The position numbers were made by a program, and so were the translations under genes. A DNA stretch of 64,000 nt from Streptomyces lichenis (lineage in GTDB: Bacteria > Actinomycetota > Actinomycetes > Streptomycetales > Streptomycetaceae). The first letter of the stretch is position 1. The number at the start of each line of letters is the position of its first letter. Of this stretch, positions 54,265 to 63,292 are shown one piece after another. The notes beneath the pieces are model-generated. The model was not told where the DNA came from and made no database searches. It was given only the letters and a program-made list of their open reading frames with translations. The stretch covers positions 62,001 to 126,000 of the forward strand of contig NZ_JALPTH010000004.1 in the NCBI RefSeq assembly GCF_023218175.1. Reading direction: 5' to 3'.

Positions 54265-56394
54265 CTAGCGGTCGCCGAGGAACAGCTCGTCGAACGCGCG
54301 GCTCACCACCGGCCAGTCCCAGGTGGACAGGGCGTGGTCGGCGGCCAGTTTGCCGGCGTCCCGCCAGGCCTCCTCGGTGGCCGTGGTCTCCAGGATGCGC
54401 TTGGCCGCCTCCTCCACCGAGCCGACGACCCAGCCCTGCGGGTACAGGGTGCGGGCGCTGTTCGGCTTGCCGGCGTAGAAGGGCCAGTCCCGGGAGACCG
54501 GAACGGCGGCGCTGGCCGCGCCCTCCATCAGGCCGACGTGGCAGCCCTCGCGCACCGACGAGGAGAGGATGACGCCGATGTCGGTGAGCGCCGAGGGCAC
54601 GTCGTCGGTGGGGCCGAGCCGCAGCACGACGCCCTCCTGGACCAGCGGCTTCAGCTGCGCCTCCATGGCCCGGCGGTACACCCGGGTGGCCATGCTGGTC
54701 TTCGGGTTCATGTCCCCGCCGACCAGCAGCAGCCGGTACCGCTCGTCGTGCTCGCGGACCCGGCGCAGCACCTCCACGGCCCACAGCGGGTCCTTGGCGA
54801 CCTGGCTGACGCCGACCAGGCCCAGGTTGAAGCGGGCATCGGCCGGCTTCGGGCGGCCGAAGCCGGTCAGGTCCATGGCGTTGTCGACCAGGTGCGTGCG
54901 CGGCGCGGTGTCCTCGCGCAGCTGCGGCACCAGCGACTCGACCAGGTCCCGCACGTGCGGAGCCACGTACACCAGGTCGTCGATCCGGGAGAAGTCGGTC
55001 ATGTGCGGCCAGCGGGTGAACGCCTCGTAGCTGTGCAGCCGCACGATGATCCGGGTGGTGCCCGGGTCGATCGTGGTGAGCATCGCCGCCGGGCCCACCG
55101 ACCAGTCCAGGAAGACGGTGTCGGCCCAGTCCAGGTAGGGCCGCATCAGCCGCTCGACCTCTTCCTGGTAGGTGCTGGTGCCGCCGGAGAGGCGGTCCTC
55201 CAGCACCCGGCGTCCGGCCCACGCTATCCGCTTGAGGCTTCTCTGTGCGGCGAGGTCCAGGTAGCGCAGCTCCACGTCCTGGTGCTTGCCGTAACGGGCC
55301 AGGATGTGGCGCAGGAAGTTGTCGTTCGCGCTGGTGGTGACCAGCAGCCGCAGCGGCCGGTCCTTCGGCGGCTCGGCGTACGGGGTGCGGCGGCCCTGCG
55401 GTCTGGCGAGCGCCCGCATCGACGGCGAGCGGTACAGCGGGGCGGTGAACCCGGCGGCGTCCTCGGCCAGCGGCGAGGACAACTGGTCGATGTGGAGCAC
55501 CCGGTGGAACGCCAGGGTCAGCGCCCGGTCCAGGGCGGCCGACGCCTTCACATGGTCTTCCCTGGCGAACTCCGCGTCGGTCTCGGCCAGTCGGGCCGCG
55601 ACCGTCTTGTCCATGTCGCGCGGGCTGATGCCCTTGGCCAGCTCGTTCATCGCGGCCTCGTCCAGCAGCCCCGCCCTGGTGGTCAGGTCGGGAATCCTGG
55701 ACGCGGCGGCGGCCAGGGTCAGCGACGCGCCGCTGGTGCGGCCCGCCCACTGCATGCCCTCGGCGACGTACCGGGAGGTGGCGACGCGCACCCGGGGCGG
55801 GACGCCCGGCACCTGGACGGCCGTCCGCCACAGCTTGGCGCCGACCGCGGACCGCATCACCGGGCGGGCGGTGGCGTGCCGCATCACCGCGGCCGGCAGG
55901 CCGTCCATGGCGCGGCGGGCGTTGGCCTTGACGATGTCCAGCGGCGGCAGCGCCGCGCGGGTGCCGGAGGTGCCGCGCTGCTTGACCCGCTCGACCGCCT
56001 TGAGGGCCGGCGCGATGCCGAAGTGGGCTTCCTCCACACGGTAGTACTGGGCCAGCCGCCACACCGTGTACACGGCGCCGGGGTCCAGCGCCACCAGCAC
56101 GTCGGCGTGCCGGGCCTGGCGGCGCAGCCAGCTGTCGCCGCGTGCCTGGAGCCACACCTTCATCCCGCCGGGCGCCTTGCGGGCCTTGCGGCGCAGCGCG
56201 GCGCTGCGGGTGTTGAGGTTGCGCGGCAGCTGGTGGGTCTCGGTCAGCGGGGTGGTGCCGAGCTCGGCGACCGACGGCAGGTGGAAGACGCCGCCCAGGT
56301 ACGTGGCCGCTCCCAGCGCCTGGAACTTGCGCACCGAGTCGGCGAAGACGCCCATCTGCGGCTTGGTGCTGGCGATGAACAGGACGTTGGTCAC
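54265..56394 (-). CDS. Large two-part glycosyltransferase (GT4-type C-terminal domain)
   Basis: A 709-residue protein. The last 330 residues look like a GT-B transferase: LRLLVTTSANDNFLRHIL, IVRLHSYEAF, VDNAMDLTGF, VGVSQVAKDPLWAVEVL and the donor-site Glu in SSSVREGCHVGLMEGAASA. The first 360 residues start like another GT-B domain (VLFIASTKPQMGVFADSVRKFQALGA) but have a helical middle I cannot place, so the enzyme may carry two transferase domains. GTG 56394 overlaps the stop of the previous gene (GTGA), so the pair is coupled. Acceptor and donor unknown. Confidence 0.8.
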   Translation of the reverse strand: MTNVLFIASTKPQMGVFADSVRKFQALGAATYLGGVFHLPSVAELGTTPLTETHQLPRNLNTRSAALRRKARKAPGGMKVWLQARGDSWLRRQARHADVLVALDPGAVYTVWRLAQYYRVEEAHFGIAPALKAVERVKQRGTSGTRAALPPLDIVKANARRAMDGLPAAVMRHATARPVMRSAVGAKLWRTAVQVPGVPPRVRVATSRYVAEGMQWAGRTSGASLTLAAAASRIPDLTTRAGLLDEAAMNELAKGISPRDMDKTVAARLAETDAEFAREDHVKASAALDRALTLAFHRVLHIDQLSSPLAEDAAGFTAPLYRSPSMRALARPQGRRTPYAEPPKDRPLRLLVTTSANDNFLRHILARYGKHQDVELRYLDLAAQRSLKRIAWAGRRVLEDRLSGGTSTYQEEVERLMRPYLDWADTVFLDWSVGPAAMLTTIDPGTTRIIVRLHSYEAFTRWPHMTDFSRIDDLVYVAPHVRDLVESLVPQLREDTAPRTHLVDNAMDLTGFGRPKPADARFNLGLVGVSQVAKDPLWAVEVLRRVREHDERYRLLLVGGDMNPKTSMATRVYRRAMEAQLKPLVQEGVVLRLGPTDDVPSALTDIGVILSSSVREGCHVGLMEGAASAAVPVSRDWPFYAGKPNSARTLYPQGWVVGSVEEAAKRILETTATEEAWRDAGKLAADHALSTWDWPVVSRAFDELFLGDR

Positions 56395-57815
56395 TGGGAG
56401 GGTCCTCCGGCGGCGGGCTGGGTGTCGGCGAGGGCGGCCGCGTCCCCGGCGCTGTCCCGGTGGAGGGCCGCGTGGTCGTCGATCAGGGTCTTCACCGCGA
56501 CGCTCATCACCGCCTCGCGGGTGAACCGGTCGGCGTGCGCCATCGCTTCGGCGTGCACCTCGTCGCTGGTCTCCACCGCCATGTGCGCGGCCCTGACGAA
56601 CGACTCGGTCAGGCCCGCCACGTCCAGCCCGGGAGCGCCGGTCCACAGCGGGTGGCCGTCAAGGACGTTGGACGCGTCGTGCTCGACCACGTGGGCGGAG
56701 ACGATCGGCAGCCCGGTCGCCATGTACTCGTAGACCTTGCCGGAGGTGACGTACCGGCCGCCGATGAGGATGAGGACCATCGCGTCCCAGCGGGCGTAGA
56801 TCGAGGCGACCTCGGCCTTGGCGGCGGGGCCGCCGAAGCGGACGCCGTCCGGCTCGGCCTGCTTGAGCACCTCGGCGTGCCGGTTGGCCTCGCGCCCGGA
56901 GCCGTTGCCGATGTGGCCGCGGACCTCGAAGGTGGCGTTGGCCAGCAGCGGCTCGCGCTCCCGGGCGGCCCGCCAGGCGTCCAGCACCGTCTCCAGGTGC
57001 GGGACGGTGAAGTTGACGGTGCCCAGGTAGCCGAAGGCGAGGCCGGCGCCGGTGTCCGGGCGGTGCACCCGGCCCGGGGAGCTGTCGGCGTCGTAGCCGT
57101 TGCGCACCACGTGCACGCGGTCGGCGAACTCCGGGTAGCGGGTGCGGTAGTGCTCGGCGATCGGGTCGTTGACCACCCACAGCGAGACCGCGTGGTCCAG
57201 GATGCGCTGCTCCCAGATCCCCTCGGCGGAGTCGCGGGCGAAGCACTCCACGCCCTCGATGACGTCGATCGACCAGCCGTCGCGGAAGTCCACCGCGTAC
57301 GGGACCTTCGCCTCCTCCCACAGCTTCCAGGCCGCGGCGAGGTTGACGTAGGGGACGCAGCTGGCGAGCAGCAGGTCGGCCGGCTGCTCGGCGTGCACCT
57401 TCAGCACCGCCTGCTCCAGATCGCCGCGCCAGTCGCCGAAGTTGGGCTCCGGGAAGGGCTCCATCTGGCGGCGGCGCAGCCGGGTGACCCAGCCGTTCGG
57501 GTTGAGCGCGCGCTCCTCGCTGTACAGACCGATGTCGGTCTCCAGGTCCTCGCGCGACAGGGGCAGTTCGACGATCCGGACGCGCGGGTCGACCTGCTCC
57601 AGCAGGGTGAGGTCCACGCCGGAGTCGCGCTCCCAGGACTCCTGGGCGATGGTGACCACGGTGACGTCCCAGCCCTGGCGGACGAACTGGTTGGCCGTCT
57701 CGCGCATGCGGTAGGCGCAGCTCTTGGCGGCGGGCGGGAAACCGATGGCGAGATAGATCACGTGAGGCCGCTCGCCTGCGAAGGCAGGCGGCCGGGACGT
57801 GGGAGACACTGACAT
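56391..57815 (-). CDS. GT4-family glycosyltransferase
   Basis: A 474-residue GT-B enzyme: IYLAIGFPPAAKSCAYRMRETANQFVRQGWDVTVVT at the N-terminus, YAVDFRDGWS in the middle, VVRNGYDAD at the domain joint and the retaining-donor motif with ASIYARWDAMVLILIGGRYVTSGKVYEYMATGLPIVS. No ribosome-binding site stands before ATG 57815; TAGCGT ends eight bases before it, which may indicate a leaderless start. It overlaps the large transferase downstream by four bases. Likely adds one residue of the repeat unit. Confidence 0.85.
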   Translation of the reverse strand: MSVSPTSRPPAFAGERPHVIYLAIGFPPAAKSCAYRMRETANQFVRQGWDVTVVTIAQESWERDSGVDLTLLEQVDPRVRIVELPLSREDLETDIGLYSEERALNPNGWVTRLRRRQMEPFPEPNFGDWRGDLEQAVLKVHAEQPADLLLASCVPYVNLAAAWKLWEEAKVPYAVDFRDGWSIDVIEGVECFARDSAEGIWEQRILDHAVSLWVVNDPIAEHYRTRYPEFADRVHVVRNGYDADSSPGRVHRPDTGAGLAFGYLGTVNFTVPHLETVLDAWRAAREREPLLANATFEVRGHIGNGSGREANRHAEVLKQAEPDGVRFGGPAAKAEVASIYARWDAMVLILIGGRYVTSGKVYEYMATGLPIVSAHVVEHDASNVLDGHPLWTGAPGLDVAGLTESFVRAAHMAVETSDEVHAEAMAHADRFTREAVMSVAVKTLIDDHAALHRDSAGDAAALADTQPAAGGPSQ

Positions 57816-57876
57816 AACCGGTGACGCTAGCACGGTGAGATGGACGGAAAAGTGACCCCGAGGGGTCCTTTGTCCC

Positions 57877-58989
57877 TCACGCGTGCCGGCTGCCTCCCTT
57901 CTGCTCGTGCAGGTCCGCGAGGATGCGCACGACGTTACGGGCGGCCTGCCCGTCCCCGTACGGGGTGCCGGGGTCGGCGGTGGGCGCCGGCCGGGTCACC
58001 GTGGCGGCCCAGTCGTCCGCGGACAGCGTGTGCGGGTCGGGTACGAGGACGTTCCAACCGGTGTCCACGGTTTCCACCCACTCGGTCTCCGGCCGGATCG
58101 TGGTGTTGACCCGCTCCAGCAGGAAGGCCTCCTTCTGCAGGCCGCCGGAGTCGGTGACCACACCGGTGGAGGCCAGCACGGCGGCGATCAGACCGGCGTA
58201 CGGCAGCGGGCGGCCGACGTGCACCGAGCCCTGGGCCAGCTCGATGCCGTGCTCCTCGGCGCGGGCCACCAGCCGCGGGTGGGCCAGCAGGGCGACCGGC
58301 ACCGGCAGCGCGGCCAGCGACGCGATGATGGCGGCCAGCCGCTCGGGGTCGTCGGTGTTGTCCGGGCGGTGGAGGGTGGCCAGCAGGAACGGCCGGGAGG
58401 GGTCGATGCCCTCGGGCAGCGAGGGTGCCTGGTGCTTGCCGGCCCGCACGTCGTCGCGGATGCGCAGGCAGATGTCCACCATCACGTCGCCGGCGAGCAC
58501 GGCGCGGTCCTTGAGGCCCTCGTCGGCGAGGTGGCGCATGGCCTCCTCGGTCGGCGCGAGCAGCACGTCGGCGCAGTGGTCGGTGAGCACCCGGTTGTGC
58601 TCCTCGGGCATGCGCCGGTTGAACGAGCGCAGCCCGGCCTCCAGATGCGCCACCGGCAGGTGCATCTTCACGGCCGAAAGGGCGCCCGCGATGGTGGAGT
58701 TGGTGTCTCCGTAGACCAGCACCCAGTCCGGGCGCTCGCGCTCCAGCACCGGGTCGAGCGCGGCGAGCACCGTGCCGGTCTGCACGCCGTGGCTGCCGGA
58801 GCCGACCCCGAGGTGGACGTCCGGGTCGGGGATGCCCAGTCCGTCGAAGAAGACGTCGGAGAGGTCCGCGTCATAGTGCTGCCCGGTGTGCACGATGACG
58901 TGCTCGTGCTCCGTTCCGGCGAAGGCCGCCGCGATGGGGGCGAGCTTCACCAGTTGGGGACGGGCGCCGACGATGCTGATGACTTTCAC
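57877..58989 (-). CDS. UDP-HexNAc 2-epimerase (WecB/WbpI-like)
   Basis: Non-hydrolysing C2 epimerase of 370 residues. Motifs: GARPQLVKLAPI at the start, HTGQHYDADLSDVFF, VYGDTNSTIAGALSA, HLEAGLRSFNRRMPEEHNR and TDSGGLQKEAF. Homologues convert UDP-GlcNAc to UDP-ManNAc, or the 2,3-diacetamido glucuronic form to the manno form; the presence of the 3-amino pathway enzymes favours the latter. GTG 58989 with AGAAGAG upstream. First gene of a minus-strand set with two transferases (61 bases to the next). Confidence 0.88.
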   Translation of the reverse strand: MKVISIVGARPQLVKLAPIAAAFAGTEHEHVIVHTGQHYDADLSDVFFDGLGIPDPDVHLGVGSGSHGVQTGTVLAALDPVLERERPDWVLVYGDTNSTIAGALSAVKMHLPVAHLEAGLRSFNRRMPEEHNRVLTDHCADVLLAPTEEAMRHLADEGLKDRAVLAGDVMVDICLRIRDDVRAGKHQAPSLPEGIDPSRPFLLATLHRPDNTDDPERLAAIIASLAALPVPVALLAHPRLVARAEEHGIELAQGSVHVGRPLPYAGLIAAVLASTGVVTDSGGLQKEAFLLERVNTTIRPETEWVETVDTGWNVLVPDPHTLSADDWAATVTRPAPTADPGTPYGDGQAARNVVRILADLHEQKGGSRHA

Positions 58990-59308
58990 TGAGCACTCTT
59001 CTTCTACTGGGTACAGGTCGATGAGGGAGACGTGCCGTGCCATCGTAGGCAATCCCGGGAAGGGGTCGGTCCGCGGCTCCGGCCATAACGATTCCGGGAC
59101 AACCGCCGCCCGCCCGCCCCCTCACCCCCGCCGTGTTCCTCCGGTAGCCCTCGTGTCCCCTTCCCGTATCCCTCCCGTTCGCCTGCCGGACCGTCCCTCG
59201 GGCCCCGCGACCGGTCCCGGCCCCGCCCCGGGGCGGTGTTATCGTCACGCCAGCCCGGGGGCGGCAAGGCGCCCCCGCGTGTGTGCTGGAGAGGGTCGGC
59301 GGTGAGCC
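58990..59308. promoter_or_regulatory. Divergent promoter region
   Basis: 319 bases between the 2-epimerase and the beta-propeller genes. Very C-rich in the middle; I see no gene and no convincing operator. A TATCGT hexamer at 59239-59244 is the only possible -10 for the rightward gene. Confidence 0.35.
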
Positions 59309-60478
59309 ATGGCGGGACGGTCCGCGCGTAGTCCCCACGGAGAGACGGGCGTTCGCCCTTCGGACCGGGACCGAAACCGGGGCCGGAGCGGCTCCGGTCC
59401 GGGGCTGCCCGGGGCGGCGGTGCCCGCCGGCACCGACTGGCTGGTGCGCGGCAAGGACGGCCGGCTCACCGCCTACGCGGCGGTCGAGGACGCGGTGCTG
59501 CGGTGGACCGAGGCGCACCCCGGCGGGCCCGGCTGGTCCGGCCCGGACACCATCCCCGCCCCCGGCAACGACCCCTATCTGTGTATAGCCCAGGGCGCCG
59601 ACGCCTATGTGCATCTGGTGGGGCTGCGCCGCACCCGCGGCGCCGGCGGGAAGCCCGCCACCGAGGTGGTCTGCGCCTTGCAGTACCAGTCCGGGCTGGC
59701 GGTGCGCTCCTGGGAGACGGTCGGCAACCCGTTCCCGGACGACCCGGAGGCGGCGGCCCGGATCGGCCCGCCCACCGCCGTCGTCGACACCACCGGCTCC
59801 CTGCACGTCTTCGTCGCCGACCCGGGCGGCGGGGTCCGGCACCGCGCCCAGGTGGCCTCCGGCAAGTGGAACCGGTGGGCCGACCTCGGGGGGTTGCGCA
59901 TCACCGGCCGGGTCTCGACCGCGCTGCTGGACGACGGGCTGATGGAGCTGCTGGCGCCGACTCCCCGGCACCTGATGCGGTGGACCCAGCCCGGGCGCGG
60001 GGTGAAGTTCGTCCGCGCCGCGGACATCCCGGCCGCCCCCGAGCCCGACTCGCTGTCCCGGGTGGCGACCGCCCCGGGGCGGCTCACCCATGTGTGGCAC
60101 GACCGCGGGGACCGCACGGTACGGACCTGGCGCGCCGGCCCCGACGAGGCCGCCGCCGACCCCGCCCCGCTGGGCGGTCCGGGCGGCAGCGGTCCCGTCG
60201 CGCTGCTGCGTACGCCGGTGGACGGCCACGACTGCACGGTGATGGTCCGCCGGGACGAGGCCACCGGCCGCCCGGCGATCGCCGCCTACCCCACCGAGGA
60301 GGAACCCCTGGGCGCCTCCTGGACCCTCACCGGCGACCCCTGCCTGGGTGCCCCCGCGCTCGCCCTGGACGGCCGCGGCCGGGTGGTCGTCGCCGCCTTC
60401 GGCACCGACGGCACCCTCCGCGTCGCCCGGCAGAAGTCCGAGCCCGGCCTCGCCCTGGACGCCTGGACGGCGGTCTGA
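59309..60478 (+). CDS. Predicted beta-propeller protein of unknown function
   Basis: A 389-residue protein. After a basic 40-residue N-terminus it consists of repeated beta blades with Trp and Gly-Asp turns (DWLVRGKDGRLTAYA, AVRSWETVGNPF, GKWNRWADLGGL, HLMRWTQPGRGV, HVWHDRGDRTVRTWRAG, AFGTDGTLRVARQ). This is the pattern of PLL/tectonin-like carbohydrate-binding propellers. I see no signal peptide or membrane helix, so it appears cytoplasmic or exported by another route. It is flanked by sugar-nucleotide genes on both sides. No exact family named. Confidence 0.7.
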   Translation: MAGRSARSPHGETGVRPSDRDRNRGRSGSGPGLPGAAVPAGTDWLVRGKDGRLTAYAAVEDAVLRWTEAHPGGPGWSGPDTIPAPGNDPYLCIAQGADAYVHLVGLRRTRGAGGKPATEVVCALQYQSGLAVRSWETVGNPFPDDPEAAARIGPPTAVVDTTGSLHVFVADPGGGVRHRAQVASGKWNRWADLGGLRITGRVSTALLDDGLMELLAPTPRHLMRWTQPGRGVKFVRAADIPAAPEPDSLSRVATAPGRLTHVWHDRGDRTVRTWRAGPDEAAADPAPLGGPGGSGPVALLRTPVDGHDCTVMVRRDEATGRPAIAAYPTEEEPLGASWTLTGDPCLGAPALALDGRGRVVVAAFGTDGTLRVARQKSEPGLALDAWTAV

Positions 60479-60659
60479 GGCGGGCGGCTTGATCCCGCGT
60501 CGCCCCGGTCAGGCCGCGCCCGCCTGCGGGGTCGGCGCCCGGTCCCGTACGCCGGGAGGTGAGCGCCCGGCCTGCCGCCCGTGCGGCGCCCGGTACGCCA
60601 CCGTCCCGGGCTCGGGCGCCCGTGTCGCGGGGCCGGCCCGGGGCGGAGAGGGGGGCGGG

Positions 60660-61265
60660 TCAGGCGGTGGGGCGTTCGGTGAGGGCGCCGTCCTGCTCGT
60701 CGTAGAGCTCACCGGTCTGCGGGCACTCCCAGACGCCCGGCTCGCCGGCGCGCTCCACCAGGCGCACGCCGGTGCGGCCGACCCAGCCGAGGCGGCGGGC
60801 CGGGACGCCGGCGACCAGGGCGAAGTCGGGGACGTCCCGGGTGACCACGGCGCCCGCGGCGACCATCGCCCAGCGGCCGACCCGGACCGGGGCGACGCAC
60901 ACCGAGCGGGCGCCGAGCGAGGCGCCCTCGGCGACCTTGACGCCGACCGCCTCCCAGTCGCCACCGCGCTTCTGCTTGCCGGACGGGTCCACCGAGCGCG
61001 GGTTGTGGTCGTTGGTGAGGACGACCGCCGGGCCGACGAACACGCCGTCCGCCAGCTCGGCCGGCTCGTAGACCAGCGCGTAGTTCTGCAGCTTGACGTT
61101 GTCGCCGATGCGCACTCCGGTGCCGACGTAGGCGCCGCGGCCGACCACGCAGCCCTCGCCGAGCTGGGCGTCCTCGCGGATCTGGGCGAGCTCCCACACG
61201 CTGCTGCCGGCGCCGATTCGGGCGCTCTCGGCGACCTGGGCGGTGGGCTGGACCCTGTAGTTCAC
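60660..61265 (-). CDS. Hexapeptide-repeat N-acetyltransferase (WbpD/WlbB-like)
   Basis: Left-handed beta-helix acetyltransferase of 201 residues, expected to acetylate the 3-amino group of UDP-GlcNAc(3N)A. Hexapeptide repeats run from about residue 8 to 150 (VAESARIGAGSSVWELAQIREDAQLGEGC ... VGRWAMVAAGAVVTRDVPDFALVAGVPARRLG). The insert FTNDHNPR-like LTNDHNPRSVDP matches the WlbB type. A C-terminal tail has CPQTGELYD. GTG 61265 has GGAAGG nine bases upstream; ATG codons at 61289 and 61298 would extend it. Confidence 0.88.
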   Translation of the reverse strand: MNYRVQPTAQVAESARIGAGSSVWELAQIREDAQLGEGCVVGRGAYVGTGVRIGDNVKLQNYALVYEPAELADGVFVGPAVVLTNDHNPRSVDPSGKQKRGGDWEAVGVKVAEGASLGARSVCVAPVRVGRWAMVAAGAVVTRDVPDFALVAGVPARRLGWVGRTGVRLVERAGEPGVWECPQTGELYDEQDGALTERPTA

Positions 61266-61372
61266 GCTGCTCTGCCTTCCGGCTTCCATTGCTGCCATAC
61301 GGATACGAACACGGCTGTCGCCGCCGTGAGCATACGGGGCGGGGAGGGCGGCCCGGCGGGGCGTACCGGTCG

Positions 61373-62587
61373 TCAGGGCGAGTGCCCGGCGACCAGCAGC
61401 AGATGGCCGCCGAAGAGCCCGGAGACCACCGCCGCCGGGAGCAGCACCGCCCACCGCACCCCCGGCCGCGCCCGGCCCAGCGCGGCGGCGACCGGCAGCA
61501 GCAGGGCGAACGCGGGCAGCAGGAAGCGCCCCTTGGAGTGGAAGTAGCCCGCCCCGCCGACGGTGATCAGCAAGGTGAGCCCGGAGTGCACCAGCAGCGG
61601 CAGCGGCCACCGCTGGAGGACGCACACCACCAGCAGCACCGCCGCGCCGGCCAGCACCGCGGCCACCGCCGCCGCGCTCAGCGGCGTCTCGGGGCGGGCG
61701 AACAGCCGGCCCAGCCGGTCCCAGGTGTACGCCCCGCCGTCCACGAACGAACCCCACCGCCGCTGCACCAGGAAGTAGCCGTCCCAGCGGCCGGCCCGGA
61801 CGCCGGTCCAGGCGACCCAGCCGAGCCAGCCCAGCGGCGCCAGCGCGAGGGCCAGGGCGGGGCGCCGGGGGAGCGGCCGGGCCCGCAGCGCGAGCAGCGC
61901 GGACACTCCGACCGCCGCCGCCACCGCGATCCCGGTCGGCCGGGTCAGCCCGGCCAGGCAGGCCAGCGCCCCGGCGGCCGGCCAGCGCCCGGTCAGCACG
62001 GCGTACAGCGCCCAGGCGGCGAGCGCGGTGAACAGGCTCTCGGTGTACGCCATGGACTCCACCACGGCGTGCGGCAGGACGCCCCAGAGCACGGTGGCGA
62101 CGAAGGCGGTACGCCGCCCCGCGCAGCGCTCCGCCACCGCGTACACCCCCCACGCGGCCACCCCCGACGCGGTGAGCGACAGCAGCAGCGCCGCCCACGG
62201 GGCGGGCAGCGGGGTGAGGACGGCGGCGGTGCGGATCAGCACCGGGTAGAGGGGGAAGAACGCGTACCGGCACAGCTCCCCCTGCGCCGGGCAGCTCCCG
62301 GCGTACCCCTGCTCGGCGATCAGCAGATACCACGCCGAGTCCCAGCGGCCGGCCAGCAGGTCGAGCGCGCTCCGGTCGGTGCGGGCGAGCGCCGGCGCGA
62401 GGCCGAGCGTCCGCACCGCCGCGTACGCCAGCAGCGCCGGCCGGGCGCGGGCCAGCGCGGCGGCGGCCTGCCCGGCGGCCCTCCGGCGGGCGGGCCGCCG
62501 GCCCGACGCGGGCAGCCACAGCGGCGCGTCCGCCCCGGCGGCCGCCGTGTCCACCTCGCCCCGCGGGCCGGCCTGCGGCTGCGCCAT
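61373..62587 (-). CDS. Membrane glycosyltransferase (PIG-V-like, GT-C fold)
   Basis: A 404-residue protein with a Pro/Ala-rich N-terminus (about 45 residues) and about ten membrane helices. The first periplasmic loop has LLAGRWDSAWYLLIAEQGY with Trp-Asp-Ser-x-Trp-Tyr, the acidic motif of PIG-V-type mannosyltransferases, and YAFFPLYPVLIRTAA follows. C-terminal HSKGRFLLPAF is typical of GT-C enzymes. Such proteins use polyprenyl-phosphate sugars outside the membrane. ATG 62587 with GGAGGGAGAG upstream. It precedes the acetyltransferase gene by 107 bases on the same strand. Confidence 0.82.
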   Translation of the reverse strand: MAQPQAGPRGEVDTAAAGADAPLWLPASGRRPARRRAAGQAAAALARARPALLAYAAVRTLGLAPALARTDRSALDLLAGRWDSAWYLLIAEQGYAGSCPAQGELCRYAFFPLYPVLIRTAAVLTPLPAPWAALLLSLTASGVAAWGVYAVAERCAGRRTAFVATVLWGVLPHAVVESMAYTESLFTALAAWALYAVLTGRWPAAGALACLAGLTRPTGIAVAAAVGVSALLALRARPLPRRPALALALAPLGWLGWVAWTGVRAGRWDGYFLVQRRWGSFVDGGAYTWDRLGRLFARPETPLSAAAVAAVLAGAAVLLVVCVLQRWPLPLLVHSGLTLLITVGGAGYFHSKGRFLLPAFALLLPVAAALGRARPGVRWAVLLPAAVVSGLFGGHLLLVAGHSP

Positions 62588-62676
62588 GTCTCTCCCTCCG
62601 CGCGGCCCCGTCCCCGGGAGAGGGGAGGGATGCCAGGGAGAGTCTGGGGGGAAGAGGGCAGCTTGTCCGCTTATAT

Positions 62677-62692
62677 GATCGGCGTGCCGATC
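62677..62692. promoter_or_regulatory. Inverted repeat in the rplU upstream region
   Basis: GATCGGC-GT-GCCGATC, overlapping the AT-rich TATATGAT (62672-62679). The 370-base gap 62588-62957 holds this element and no gene I can support. It may mark an rplU promoter or an operator for the divergent membrane transferase. Confidence 0.4.
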
Positions 62693-62957
62693 GGGCCGCA
62701 CCCGAACGCCGGAAGGGGACCCGGTGCGGGGGCGCCGGCGGGTCGCGGTTCCGGTCCGGTTTGACCCCCGGCGGGGCCGTCCGTAACCTTGACCGTCGGC
62801 GTGTCTCCACGCACGCCAACTCCTGAGCATCTCCCTCCTGGGAGCCTTCGGGCGCCCGGAGAGGCCGCTCATCCCATCCGGACGGTCACGGGCCCGCTGT
62901 GGTCCGTGCGGGCGGCTGGCATCAGGGGTTCCCGTTCCGAGCGAGAGAGAGATCCGC

Positions 62958-63278
62958 GTGTACGCCATCGTGCGCAGCGGTGGCCGCCAGCACAAGGTTG
63001 CTGTCGGCGACATCGTTGAGGTTGACAAGATTTCCACTGCCAAGGTTGGCGACACGGTCGAGCTCTCGACCCTGCTCGTTGTCGACGGCGACGCCGTGAC
63101 CAGCGACCCGTGGGTGCTGGCCGGCATCAAGGTCCAGGCCGAGATCGTGGACCACCACAAGGGCGCCAAGATCGACATCCTGCGCTACAAGAACAAGACC
63201 GGCTACCGCCGCCGCCAGGGCCACCGCCAGCAGTACACGGCGATCAAGGTCACCGGCATCCCGTCGGCCGCGAAGTAA
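62958..63278 (+). CDS. rplU: 50S ribosomal protein L21
   Basis: A 106-residue ribosomal protein with the full family sequence: [24 protein letters not shown] at the start, and [26 protein letters not shown] near the end. GTG at 62958 preceded by GAGAGAGAG. First gene of the L21-L27-Obg cluster; the L27 start is 14 bases after its stop. Confidence 0.98.
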   Translation: MYAIVRSGGRQHKVAVGDIVEVDKISTAKVGDTVELSTLLVVDGDAVTSDPWVLAGIKVQAEIVDHHKGAKIDILRYKNKTGYRRRQGHRQQYTAIKVTGIPSAAK

Positions 63279-63292
63279 GGGACTGAGGAGAC

